Shown here piece after piece: positions 17,183 through 25,711 of a stretch of DNA of 27,497 nucleotides (positions are counted from its first letter, which is position 1; each line of letters opens with the position of its first letter). Position numbers and translations under genes: made by a program. The DNA comes from JBFWUW01 sp050247075 (GTDB taxonomy: Bacteria > Planctomycetota > Planctomycetia > Pirellulales > JBFWUW01): positions 1 to 27,497 of the forward strand of contig JBFWUW010000084.1 of the NCBI GenBank assembly GCA_050247075.1. The letters are read 5' to 3'. Below the pieces are notes generated by a model. The model worked only from the letters and a program-made list of their open reading frames with translations. It was not told the origin of the DNA and did no database searches.

Positions 17183-17288
17183 GAAGGTAGGAGGTAGGAA
17201 AGCCAATGGCGGTCAGCTAACAGCCATCAGCCATCAGCTTCGTCATGAACACTGAAAACTGAACACCGAACACCAAACGCCGAACACT
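17183..17288. repeat. Three adjacent heptanucleotide repeat tracts
   Basis: The spacer between the MoxR start and the coiled-coil gene stop is made of 7-bp units. Tract 1 (17183-17203): GAAGGTA, GGAGGTA, GGAAAGC. Tract 2 (17215-17242): AGCTAAC, AGCCATC, AGCCATC, AGCTTCG. Tract 3 (17247-17288): GAACACT, GAAAACT, GAACACC, GAACACC, AAACGCC, GAACACT, six units without interruption. All three share the 7-bp period but not the unit sequence. Short heptad repeats are known from cyanobacterial and other intergenic regions; the role here is unknown. Confidence 0.8.
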
Positions 17289-17289
17289 C

Positions 17290-20200
17290 TTAATCAATAT
17301 TCTCAAAATACTTCTTCAACCGCTCCTCATACCCTGCTGGCGCGCGGCGTTGCGCTCCTGCCCTGATTGCTTTTCGCAGTTCGGGGGGCAGGCGGGCAAA
17401 CCAGGGGTCTTCGCGGTTGGCCCTCTCGCGGGCTTGGGCGTCGTGGGGAGTCTCCGCCGTGCGACTGTCGTTGCCATCGGGAGCGCCCGGCGAGCGGGTA
17501 AGCTGCCCCTCTTGGGCTTCGGCATTGTCGTGCTCTTGTCCATCTTTCGAACTCCCCCCTTGGCCGCCCGACGCCGTCTGCCCCGGCTTGGCCTTGCCCG
17601 ACTTGGCCGATTTGCCGGACTTGGAGGATTTCTTGGAGGAATTAGCCGTTTGTCCGCGGTCGTCCCCTTGGCCCTCCTTGGATCCCGGTTCGCCCGATTG
17701 AGAAGAGGATGGCTCTGACTTGGCTGATTGTGAACTCTTCGACCCGGCCTGCGCTGGCTTACCCTGGCCCGGCTGGCTGGAACCTGGTTTGCCTGGCTCG
17801 CCATTGCGGACGACTTGATCGTCTGGCCGCTGGGCCGCGCGGGCGGCGGCCAACTTTTGTTGTGCTTGCTTGCCGGCCATCATGTCGGCGGTAACTTCCG
17901 GCGATTGCGGCGAGAATCTGGTGCCCATCTCGCGGTTCGGCTGGCCAGAGGCGGGCGGATTTGCGCTCTCGCCAGGCTGGCTGGCTTTGCCTTTCGACTG
18001 GCCAGCGGCTAGCTGGCCTGGAGAAGCCGGATTACCTGGCTTGGCGGAATTGGGGTGAGCGGCGTCTTCTTGCCCAGCCGGGCCGTCATCCGGTTCGTTG
18101 CCGGCCTCTTCGCCGTTAGCCGCCTCCGCCAGGTTGGCCACCTCTGTATCGGGCGAAGGCTGGTTTGCCGTTGGCTCTTCTCCCAAGGTTGAAGCCAATT
18201 CCAACGCTTCGCGAATAGGCCGATTGGCGATCTCTTGCTGGCCGGCGACTTCCTCGGCACCTTGGCCCGCCGCGCGCTGCGCATCGGAGAAGCGTTCGGT
18301 AGCGGCGGCCAATTGTTCGGCGGCCGATGGTGCTGCATTAGGGTGTGGCGATGGAGGCCCGGCGGTTTCAGCAGGGTCTGTGTCAGCAGGCTCGCCGGCT
18401 CCTCCCCCATCGGTCGGCGGATTGTCTGGCGAGCCCTCCTCCTCCGGCATGTCGCCAGCGGCTTGCTGGGCCAGTTGTTCGCGCTGTTCGGCGATTTGTT
18501 CGACGGCGGCCCTTTGTTCGCTGGCCGATCGGGCGATGGCCTCGGCAATGGCTTCGTCACGGCGAATGCGATCCTCGCGAGCCGTTAGGTTGGCCAACGC
18601 CCGCTCCAAGGCACGATGGATGGGATCTGCAGCGTCCTCCTCGGCGGGTGCCGCCGCCGGTTGCTGGGCTGCCTGAGAGGCCGCCTCTTCCGCCGCATGC
18701 AAGGCAGCGGCAGCCGAGGCATCGACCGGCGCGGCTTGCTGGCCCAGTTCGTTGGCCAGGGCGGCGGTTTGTTCCATCCGCTGCGACTGCGCCTCGGCGA
18801 TTTCCTGCCGCGCCCGGTCTAACTGCGCGGCGGCTTCGGCCAGCTTTTCGGCGACGGCTGCTTGCGAAGCGGCGGCTGCGGGATGGTCTCCTTCCGCCAG
18901 TTCCTCCGTGGCGGCGTGAGCCTGATCGGCGGCATCAGCCAATGTCTCGGCAGCGGCCGGAGCGGCTTCGGCGGCCATTTCGGAAGCCTCCTCGGCGGCT
19001 TGCTCGGCACGCTGCTGGGCCGCGGCGTCTGGCTCGCCCGCTGGCTCCGCTGCGGCTTGTTGCGATTCCTCCACGACCATTTCCGCGGCTTGCTGGAGGG
19101 CCGCCCTCGCCTGTTCGCGGGCCGTTTGTGCTTCGGCCGGATGGTCGTCCAGCGTCTGCCGGGCCGCTTCTTCCGCGGCGGCGGCCGCTTGGCGCAGAGC
19201 GTCCACCAGGGGATCTGCCTCGCTATCGGTCGAGGTGCCGTCCTCAGCGGGGGCGGCTTGCGGGCGGGTCTCGGCCGACTCCGCCGCTTGTGCGGCTTGC
19301 TCGGCCACTTGTTCTTGCATGGTCACGGCATCGAGGGGAGTGGCAGCCTGGCCAGCAGCCAGCTCTTCCGCAGCGCGATCGGCCGCGGCTTGCTGGTCGA
19401 GCGCCTGTTGAATTTGCTCGGCCAGTTCCGCGGCGGCGGCGGCGCGGGGACGGCCGGCGGCCCGCTGCTGTTCGGCGGCGGCTTGCCGGGTTTTGGCCGC
19501 GGCTTGCTCCAAGCCGGCCAAAGGCTCAGCCTCTGCCTCTGTCTGTTCTTCGACCGCCTGGGCGACCGCGGCCCGCACCGGTTCGACGGCCTCTCGTTGC
19601 TGCTGGGCCACCTGTTGCAGTTCGGCCGCGGTGCGTTGCATTTCTTGCCGCATCTGGTCGGCGGCAGCCGCCATCTGTTCCGCGGCGGCAGCCGCATGTT
19701 CCGCCGCTTCGGCCGCGGCGGGCTGAGACGCTTCTCCTGGTTCGGCAACGGCAGCGGCCAATTGTTCGGCGGCCGCTGCAGCCTGCTCCGCCGCGTCAGC
19801 GAGTGATTCGGCGGCATCGGCCGCCAATGGGACAGCGCCCTCGTTCAGCTTTTCGACGATGGCTTCTATGTCTTGCTGTTCGTCCAAAAGGCCTTCCGCC
19901 TGGGGTTGCGACAGGCCTTCCGCGGCGGCGGCCTGCTGGGCCTGTTGGGCGATCTCGCGCTCGGCGGCGGCGGCCCGCTCCAAGGCTTCGGCCGCGCGGG
20001 CTAGTTCGCCCAACTTGACCGCCAGCCCCCGGCGTTGGGCGTCGGCCAGGGCCGTGTCGATCTCCGACAAGGCGGCATCCAAGGCGTCCGCTGCGCTCTT
20101 GGCGGCGCGGGCCTGCTGCTCGGCGGTGGGCGGCGTATCGGGATTGGCCGTAGCCTTCATGCTTTCGGCGGCGGCGGCGGCCCGTTCAGCGGCTTCGGCC

Positions 20201-21654
20201 AGTTGCGTCTCCACGGTCGGCGGCAAGGCTTTGCCGTCGGGCACTTGGGCCAATTCGTCGGCTACCTGACGTTGCCGCTCGGCGGCTTGGGCGGGTTGCT
20301 GGCCTTGAAGTGCGGCTTGGGCTTCTTTTTGGCGGGTTTGCGCTGCCGCGGTTTCTTGCCGGGCTTGCTCCAGGTCTTGCACAAGCTGGGCGAATTGCTC
20401 GGCGCTGCGATTGTCCGACTCTAGCTCGCCAGCCGTTTGCAATTGTTGTTCGATCTCGGCCAGGCTGCCCAAGACCTTGCTCTGCTCCGAGACGGCCTCC
20501 GATGAGCGGGCATCGAAGAGTTCCGTGCGTGCCCGGTCGGACGAATGGAGCGCTTGCTCCAACATGGGACGCGCGCCGGGCGTTTTCTCTAGCCCCTGTG
20601 ACAGCCGGCCCAGGTCGCGGCGAACCGCGGCTTGTTGCCCGGCCAATCGCGTGGCGGCGTCAGCGTCAGCCAGATCGGCCTTGCGGGTTTCTTGACGGAT
20701 AGCCGCTTGCCGTTTGGCCAGTTCGCGAATCTGCTCCAACAACCCCTCTCGGTCAGACCCGATCAGCCCCTGCGTTTCCTCGACCTTGCTCAGCAGCAGC
20801 CGCAAACCGCGAAGGACTTGTTCTTGATGCTCAGCCGCGGCGGCAAACTCAGCCTCTTCCAGCGAGCGCCCGGCGTCGTCCAGTTCTTGCCCGACTTGGG
20901 CCGTCTTGAGAATCCGCAGGCCGTCGGTTGCGCCGGCACCCGCCTCGCCCCCCCAATCGCGAACTTCCGACAAAGACTCGACAAGCTGCAAGAACTGCGT
21001 CTTGACATCGCGTTGGTCCTCCACGGCGACCAGGGCGGCTTCAGCCTGTTGCTGCAAGGGCAGTTGGGGCAAGCCGGCGGTCTTATCGCGAGCGGAGGTC
21101 TCCAAGGCGATCAGCCGCTTGACCTGTACGCCCAGTTCGGCCATTTTCAGCCGCCGCAGCAGGTTTTGCCGCTCGATGGCCAGCCGCAGCACGACCTCGC
21201 GAATTTTGCCCCGGGCCGACACAAACAGCGTCTCGCGCTGTTGGCGGTCGGCGGCTTGGGCCTCCAGCAGAATCTCCACCACTTCCCGCATCTCGGCCTC
21301 GACCAGCCCGTCAATATTCTTGCGCATGCTCTGTACATCACGGTAGATCGGCATGTCTTGCAGGCCGTTCTCCGCCAGTTGCCGCAGTTGAATGTCGAGA
21401 ATGCTCGACACCAATTCGCGGGTCAGTTCCCTGGCTTTCTGTTGGGCCTCTTGCTTGCGGCGCAGGGTTTGCTGGTCGAGCGATTGGGCGTGGGCGGATG
21501 AGGATGCCACTACCGCCAGGCAAATCAACGATGCCAGGGCGAGGATTTGGCGGCACCAGGCGGAAATTCGCGACGTGGCTGGAAACCTCTGTTCGCGGGC
21601 TGCCGGCATTGAACACGATGGGACGAGAAAGCTTGTGGTGTGGCCTGAATTCAT
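17290..21654 (-). CDS. Giant exported Ala/Gln/Glu-rich coiled-coil protein with conserved C-terminal motif
   Basis: 1454 aa. A long n-region precedes a hydrophobic signal segment (about 36-56, LALASLICLAVVASSS, cleavage after AHA). Residues about 60-430 are helical and charged, including a conserved-looking REVVEILLEAQ block. Residues about 430-1066 are extremely rich in Ala, Gln and Glu (runs such as AAEQAAAAAEQLAAA) and should form long alanine-type coiled coils. About 1067-1410 is a disordered Gly/Ser/Pro/Lys-rich stretch with SSKKSSKSGKSAKSGK near 1341. The last 40 residues return to order (PWFARLPPELRKAIRAG, then a YEERLKKYFE motif). The start overlaps the upstream stop (ATGA) and has GGAG upstream. 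It is likely a periplasmic scaffold of the Bat-like cluster; the family has no known activity. It could also be read as the coiled-coil half of a DUF4175-type protein. Confidence 0.88.
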   Translation of the reverse strand: MNSGHTTSFLVPSCSMPAAREQRFPATSRISAWCRQILALASLICLAVVASSSAHAQSLDQQTLRRKQEAQQKARELTRELVSSILDIQLRQLAENGLQDMPIYRDVQSMRKNIDGLVEAEMREVVEILLEAQAADRQQRETLFVSARGKIREVVLRLAIERQNLLRRLKMAELGVQVKRLIALETSARDKTAGLPQLPLQQQAEAALVAVEDQRDVKTQFLQLVESLSEVRDWGGEAGAGATDGLRILKTAQVGQELDDAGRSLEEAEFAAAAEHQEQVLRGLRLLLSKVEETQGLIGSDREGLLEQIRELAKRQAAIRQETRKADLADADAATRLAGQQAAVRRDLGRLSQGLEKTPGARPMLEQALHSSDRARTELFDARSSEAVSEQSKVLGSLAEIEQQLQTAGELESDNRSAEQFAQLVQDLEQARQETAAAQTRQKEAQAALQGQQPAQAAERQRQVADELAQVPDGKALPPTVETQLAEAAERAAAAAESMKATANPDTPPTAEQQARAAKSAADALDAALSEIDTALADAQRRGLAVKLGELARAAEALERAAAAEREIAQQAQQAAAAEGLSQPQAEGLLDEQQDIEAIVEKLNEGAVPLAADAAESLADAAEQAAAAAEQLAAAVAEPGEASQPAAAEAAEHAAAAAEQMAAAADQMRQEMQRTAAELQQVAQQQREAVEPVRAAVAQAVEEQTEAEAEPLAGLEQAAAKTRQAAAEQQRAAGRPRAAAAAELAEQIQQALDQQAAADRAAEELAAGQAATPLDAVTMQEQVAEQAAQAAESAETRPQAAPAEDGTSTDSEADPLVDALRQAAAAAEEAARQTLDDHPAEAQTAREQARAALQQAAEMVVEESQQAAAEPAGEPDAAAQQRAEQAAEEASEMAAEAAPAAAETLADAADQAHAATEELAEGDHPAAAASQAAVAEKLAEAAAQLDRARQEIAEAQSQRMEQTAALANELGQQAAPVDASAAAALHAAEEAASQAAQQPAAAPAEEDAADPIHRALERALANLTAREDRIRRDEAIAEAIARSASEQRAAVEQIAEQREQLAQQAAGDMPEEEGSPDNPPTDGGGAGEPADTDPAETAGPPSPHPNAAPSAAEQLAAATERFSDAQRAAGQGAEEVAGQQEIANRPIREALELASTLGEEPTANQPSPDTEVANLAEAANGEEAGNEPDDGPAGQEDAAHPNSAKPGNPASPGQLAAGQSKGKASQPGESANPPASGQPNREMGTRFSPQSPEVTADMMAGKQAQQKLAAARAAQRPDDQVVRNGEPGKPGSSQPGQGKPAQAGSKSSQSAKSEPSSSQSGEPGSKEGQGDDRGQTANSSKKSSKSGKSAKSGKAKPGQTASGGQGGSSKDGQEHDNAEAQEGQLTRSPGAPDGNDSRTAETPHDAQARERANREDPWFARLPPELRKAIRAGAQRRAPAGYEERLKKYFENID

Positions 21655-23309
21655 TTTGCTTCTCCTATGCCCATTTGTCGCTGGATGACGGTGTCTATCT
21701 GGCGGGCGGCACGCTCGTCGGCTTCGACCATGCCGGCCAGCACTCCGCGCTGGTCGGTTACGTCCAAAAGCAATGCCTCGCTATAGGCTGTACGGCCGGG
21801 CGCGGCACCACGGTAATCGGTGGCTTCTAGAGTGATCTTCACCTGGTCCCCCTTGGCTAATTTCAGGCTGGCCAGATCCAAGGCAAAACTGCCTCGAGCC
21901 TTCGCTTGGGCCTGCCCTGGCAGGGCAACCTCCACGGAGTCTTCCTCCATCTGGCTGTTTCCCCCGCCACGCAACACTTGCCGCCGTACCTTTAGCTGGG
22001 CTACGCCGTAGTCGTCGGACGCTTCGTAGGCCAACCGTGGCCGGGCCGTCGGCAGCACTCGCCGCGTGACGATCTCGGCCTGCACCCGCGGGGGGCGGTC
22101 GGCCTTGATGCGGATGAAGCCGGTAATTGGCTGGTCGAGCCGCAAACCGTCTTCATCTTGAACCTGGATTCTATACGACAACGGCCCGCTGATGTTGCTG
22201 AAAGGGGTATCGCCGGCGGGTAAGCGCCATGTGCGGCGTGTATCATCAGCCGCTATTAGCGGGATCGACTCATCGCCGATTTCCACGGTGGCTTGCCGCA
22301 GCGGCTTGTTGGCGCAAGCCGCTTGCAGATCGACGCGCGAACCCTCCAACACGGAGAACTGACGGTAACCGTCCGACTTTTCCGAGGCAGCCGCAGCCGC
22401 GTAGTCCGGCGGAGTGCCGACCAGCGAAACATTAACGATCGGCAGTGGAATAGCCGTTACGCTGCGTGGATCGGTCCAGGCATCGCCCAGGTAAATCTGG
22501 AAAGCCACGCCATCCACCAGGCGCGGCAGGGCAGCGCGATACTCACTAGGGTTGTCCGCCGCGGGCAAAAGGTCGATGGTTGTCTCCAGGCCATCGGCCG
22601 CCGTGCGAAGGTCGATCCGTCCATGTTCCGGCAGTTCGCCAGCGGCGGAAATTGCGAAATTCAACGGTTGCCCCACTGGGCCGCGGATGTCGTCCGTATC
22701 AGCCAGCAAGAGCTGGCCAGCCACGTGGATGGCTTGAATCTTCGTCTGCGTGGGGTAATGCGCGCGGCCCAGCAACAGCCGGTTGAGGAAGGCTGCGGCA
22801 TGTCCCGGCCAACAGGCGGCGAACAGCCCGACGGCCGCCAAGCCGGCGGCGGCCCAGCCCGCGCGGCGCAGCAAGGGACGGCGGTCAAAGCCTTGATCCA
22901 CGCGAAGGTCATTGCCAAAGTCGGCCACGTAGTCCACCACCGCGGCTTTGAGCGCGGGCGAGCCAAAGTCGCGCCCGGCGGGAGACTCAAACTGCAGCGC
23001 GGCGACCAGATCGCTATCAATATGCTGCTCGCGTTCGACGAGCAAGGCCATGTCCAGATCGCTCTCTTGCTGGCCTAACCACGGACGGGCGAACCGCCGA
23101 TAAGCCCAAACCACCGCGGCGACTACCAGTAACAACGTAACCAGCCGTTGCGGGCGTCCCGGCTCGAACGACCAATCGACCAGCAGTACCGCGGCCAGAA
23201 TGCCCAACACTGCCGCCGTCAGACCGCTGGCCGCCATGCCCCAGCGCATGCGCAACCGGCGGCGCCGCAGGTCGCCGAGCCGACTACGCAGCAGTGATAG
23301 TTTGCTCAC
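21651..23309 (-). CDS. DUF4175-like membrane protein with extracytoplasmic Ig-like region
   Basis: 552 aa from GTG 23309. Two membrane helices (about 28-45 and 55-72) are followed by a SDLDMALLVEREQHIDSDLVAALQF segment (83-107, listed here in part), a third helix (about 150-168), an RLLLGRAHYPTQTKI block (177-191), and then a long beta-rich part with Ig-like repeats (PPDYAAAAASEKSDG; DRPPRVQAEI; SDDYGVAQLKVRR). This order matches DUF4175-type proteins found in Bat-like clusters. I prefer GTG 23309 because it overlaps the upstream stop by 4 bp (GTGA) as at the two sister junctions, with GGGTGA about 7-8 bp before it. ATG 23324 and ATG 23339 are in-frame alternatives. It overlaps the coiled-coil gene at the 3' end (ATGA). 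No catalytic residues are visible. Confidence 0.82.
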   Translation of the reverse strand: MSKLSLLRSRLGDLRRRRLRMRWGMAASGLTAAVLGILAAVLLVDWSFEPGRPQRLVTLLLVVAAVVWAYRRFARPWLGQQESDLDMALLVEREQHIDSDLVAALQFESPAGRDFGSPALKAAVVDYVADFGNDLRVDQGFDRRPLLRRAGWAAAGLAAVGLFAACWPGHAAAFLNRLLLGRAHYPTQTKIQAIHVAGQLLLADTDDIRGPVGQPLNFAISAAGELPEHGRIDLRTAADGLETTIDLLPAADNPSEYRAALPRLVDGVAFQIYLGDAWTDPRSVTAIPLPIVNVSLVGTPPDYAAAAASEKSDGYRQFSVLEGSRVDLQAACANKPLRQATVEIGDESIPLIAADDTRRTWRLPAGDTPFSNISGPLSYRIQVQDEDGLRLDQPITGFIRIKADRPPRVQAEIVTRRVLPTARPRLAYEASDDYGVAQLKVRRQVLRGGGNSQMEEDSVEVALPGQAQAKARGSFALDLASLKLAKGDQVKITLEATDYRGAAPGRTAYSEALLLDVTDQRGVLAGMVEADERAARQIDTVIQRQMGIGEAK

Positions 23310-25711
23310 GGCAGATTCACCCATTTCCGCCCCAGCCATTCTCCCAGCATCAACAACACCAACAGTAAAAAGCAAGGCCAAATCAGCCAGCGGTGAAAGG
23401 CGATAGGCGAAACGTCAATGCGTGTCTCGCTACGGCGCGACGGATTGAACTCGTCCACGAAGCGCGAAACGGTCTGAAGGTTGTAGTTTTTTCCACCCGT
23501 GGCCAAGGCCAGTTCGCGTTCCAGGGCGACGTTGCGGACGGCGCTGCGGCGCTCGATGGAAATGTTGGCCGCTTGAAAGCGAACCTCGTGCTGCTCGTTG
23601 GTGATGGGGTCTTGCACGCGGGCCAGGTATTCCCCCGGCGACAACAACGGCAGATGGGCCTCGAACAGACCCTCGCGCGTTTGAGGAACCGTCAGCGGCT
23701 GTACCCGCGGCTGCGTCTCGCCGGCGCGCGGCGGCAGGAACAGCTCACCCACGAGCTTGCGGTCGGGCAGTTTGTCCTCGGACAGCGGTTCAAAGTTGAC
23801 ATCGTAGGCTTCGACCGTCAACACGGCCTGGTCGTCGGCCTGGTATTGGGGACGGTCGGTGCGGACGACAAACCGTTTTTGCGCACCCGGCGCATGGCTT
23901 AGGCCCAAGCGGTGGATCATCTGGCCCCAAAACTGGCGGTAGTACAGTTCGCCGTATAGCCGCCGCAGCCGCCACGTTTCGTTGAAGGCCAGATAGACAA
24001 CCTCGCCCCGTCCGTAACGCCGGACGGCAATCAGCGGTTGCGGCGTGCGGCCATCGACACACGTATCGGCGGGGTGAACCGCCAGTGCCGTTGCCAAAGG
24101 GTGCAGCCGGGCCGACGGCTGATACCAGGGGACATGCCCCAGGTTGTTCCAGGCTTTGGCGTTCTCAGCTTCGTCCAGCCCCAACCGCATGAAATCGACC
24201 AGCGCGGCGTCTGGGGCCAACCGCACGGCAAACTCGCTATCATCGCGGAGGCGGGCTTCGCGATCGACCACGACCGGCAGCATATCGGCCAACGGCGTCT
24301 CCGCCAGTTCGCCTGGCCCAAACCGCGAGCCCGACAAAATCACCAGCCCGCCGCCAAACGTGCTCACGAACTCGCGCGTCATGTCGCAAAACCGGGTACT
24401 CAGCGCGCTGGCCGGCATGTCGCCCAGAAAGATCACATCGTGCGTGAAGAACTCGCTGCGCGGCGGGGCCAGTGTCTCCAGAAACAGTTCGTTGGTTTGG
24501 CGGACCTTGGGATCGGCCGACCGCAAGTAGGTACGAAAGCCGCGCGTGCCAACCAGCTTGTCGCGATGAAAGACCTCTTTAATAAAGCGCCATTCCCAGG
24601 TCGGCTCGTACTCGACGTACATCAGCCGCAAGAAGTCGTCGCGAACACTGACCTCGCGCTCGGTACGATTGTTCTGTTCAACGATCTCTCCGGCCAGGGG
24701 TTCCACCTCGGCCGTGAGCACGAACTGCCCCGGTTCGTCGGGTGTATGCAAGAACTCCACCGGCACTGCGGGTCCGTCGAGCGTGACCGTTTTCTCTTGC
24801 AGTGCCAGTTGTTTGTCAGCGGCTACGCCCACATCGCTGAGTTTGCGGGCGTACAGGCGCACCGTGGCCGAACGGCCCTCCAGGCCGGTCTGGCGCAACG
24901 TGGCGACAATCACCGAGCGCTCCGCCTTTTTGAGCAGTGGCGAAACGCCCAGGTCGATGCTGATATCTTGCGCCGACTCTGGCCCCACGCCGACGGTAAA
25001 AATGGGTGCGCCCAAGCCGCTGGCCGAAGCCAACGGCGCGGTCCCCGAGTTCTGGTCGAAATCGCTAAACACGAGCACACCCGCCACGCGGCTGCCGGCA
25101 TGCCGCCGCGACAGGTCGCCCAGCGCTGAACCGAGCGCTGTGACTGGGCCTTCCGCGGTAAGTTGCGTGGACAACTGCTGGCCCAAGGCACCGTGGGAAG
25201 AGCCGGACGAGGGAGCGTCGTCGATCTCCAATGCGCGTACGCCGTCGGGCCGATCGAACAGAAACGCCTTGAGACGGAACTTTTCGCTCAAGCGTGCCAC
25301 CAGGTTCTCTTGTGGCTGGGCCAGCAGCTCCTTCACTTGGTCCGTGCGCGAAGCGGCAACTGGCGAAGCACCGTTGTCGTCTTCGATCAGCATGCTTTCC
25401 GTGCCGTCAAACAGCAGCCACAGCAATGGCTTGGGGCTGCTGGTGGCTTTCAGCACTAGGGTCGGTTCGGCCAGCAGCAGCAGGACCAGGCAGAGCAACA
25501 CGGCCCGCATGATGGCTAGCGGCAGGCGATGCCGGCCCGACTGACGCCGGAAATAGAACCAGCCAGACAGCAGGGCCAGCGCGGCGCATGCGGCTACCAC
25601 CCAGCCTGGATGTTGGTGTGCCCAAGGGGCGGCCAGCGAGACATCCACCCGCTCGACCGATTGCAGTTCGTCTTGGGCAAATAGTTTGCCGATCCAAGTA
25701 GGGGCCGTCAT
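23306..25711 (-). CDS. Membrane-bound vWA-like / glutamine-amidotransferase-like protein
   Basis: 801 aa. Two N-terminal membrane helices (about 36-54 and 67-82) are followed by a vWA-like domain (about 94-245): the MIDAS is D102-G-T104-E-S106, with Thr in place of the first Ser, and a later Asp in VFSDFD. Then come CARDB/Ig-like beta segments (about 250-400) and a class-I GATase-like fold (about 420-600: DVIFLGDMP, FGGGLVILSGS, YGRGEVVYLAFNE) without a visible catalytic Cys triad, then more Ig-like sequence and a final helix (HRWLIWPCFLLLVLLML). ATG 25711 is chosen over an upstream start at 25879: it overlaps the preceding stop (ATGA) and has GAGGTGG upstream. It is probably a structural partner of MoxR. 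Confidence 0.88.
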   Translation of the reverse strand: MTAPTWIGKLFAQDELQSVERVDVSLAAPWAHQHPGWVVAACAALALLSGWFYFRRQSGRHRLPLAIMRAVLLCLVLLLLAEPTLVLKATSSPKPLLWLLFDGTESMLIEDDNGASPVAASRTDQVKELLAQPQENLVARLSEKFRLKAFLFDRPDGVRALEIDDAPSSGSSHGALGQQLSTQLTAEGPVTALGSALGDLSRRHAGSRVAGVLVFSDFDQNSGTAPLASASGLGAPIFTVGVGPESAQDISIDLGVSPLLKKAERSVIVATLRQTGLEGRSATVRLYARKLSDVGVAADKQLALQEKTVTLDGPAVPVEFLHTPDEPGQFVLTAEVEPLAGEIVEQNNRTEREVSVRDDFLRLMYVEYEPTWEWRFIKEVFHRDKLVGTRGFRTYLRSADPKVRQTNELFLETLAPPRSEFFTHDVIFLGDMPASALSTRFCDMTREFVSTFGGGLVILSGSRFGPGELAETPLADMLPVVVDREARLRDDSEFAVRLAPDAALVDFMRLGLDEAENAKAWNNLGHVPWYQPSARLHPLATALAVHPADTCVDGRTPQPLIAVRRYGRGEVVYLAFNETWRLRRLYGELYYRQFWGQMIHRLGLSHAPGAQKRFVVRTDRPQYQADDQAVLTVEAYDVNFEPLSEDKLPDRKLVGELFLPPRAGETQPRVQPLTVPQTREGLFEAHLPLLSPGEYLARVQDPITNEQHEVRFQAANISIERRSAVRNVALERELALATGGKNYNLQTVSRFVDEFNPSRRSETRIDVSPIAFHRWLIWPCFLLLVLLMLGEWLGRKWVNLP

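Noticed and set aside
17183..17288. CRISPR array
   Set aside because: Units are 7 bp and contiguous, with no spacers, and no cas genes are nearby.
18345..20018. Long + strand open frame (557 codons) opposite the coiled-coil gene
   Set aside because: It is the antisense shadow of a repetitive Ala/Gln codon pattern in high-GC DNA; the product is Arg/Pro-rich without domains or a ribosome site.
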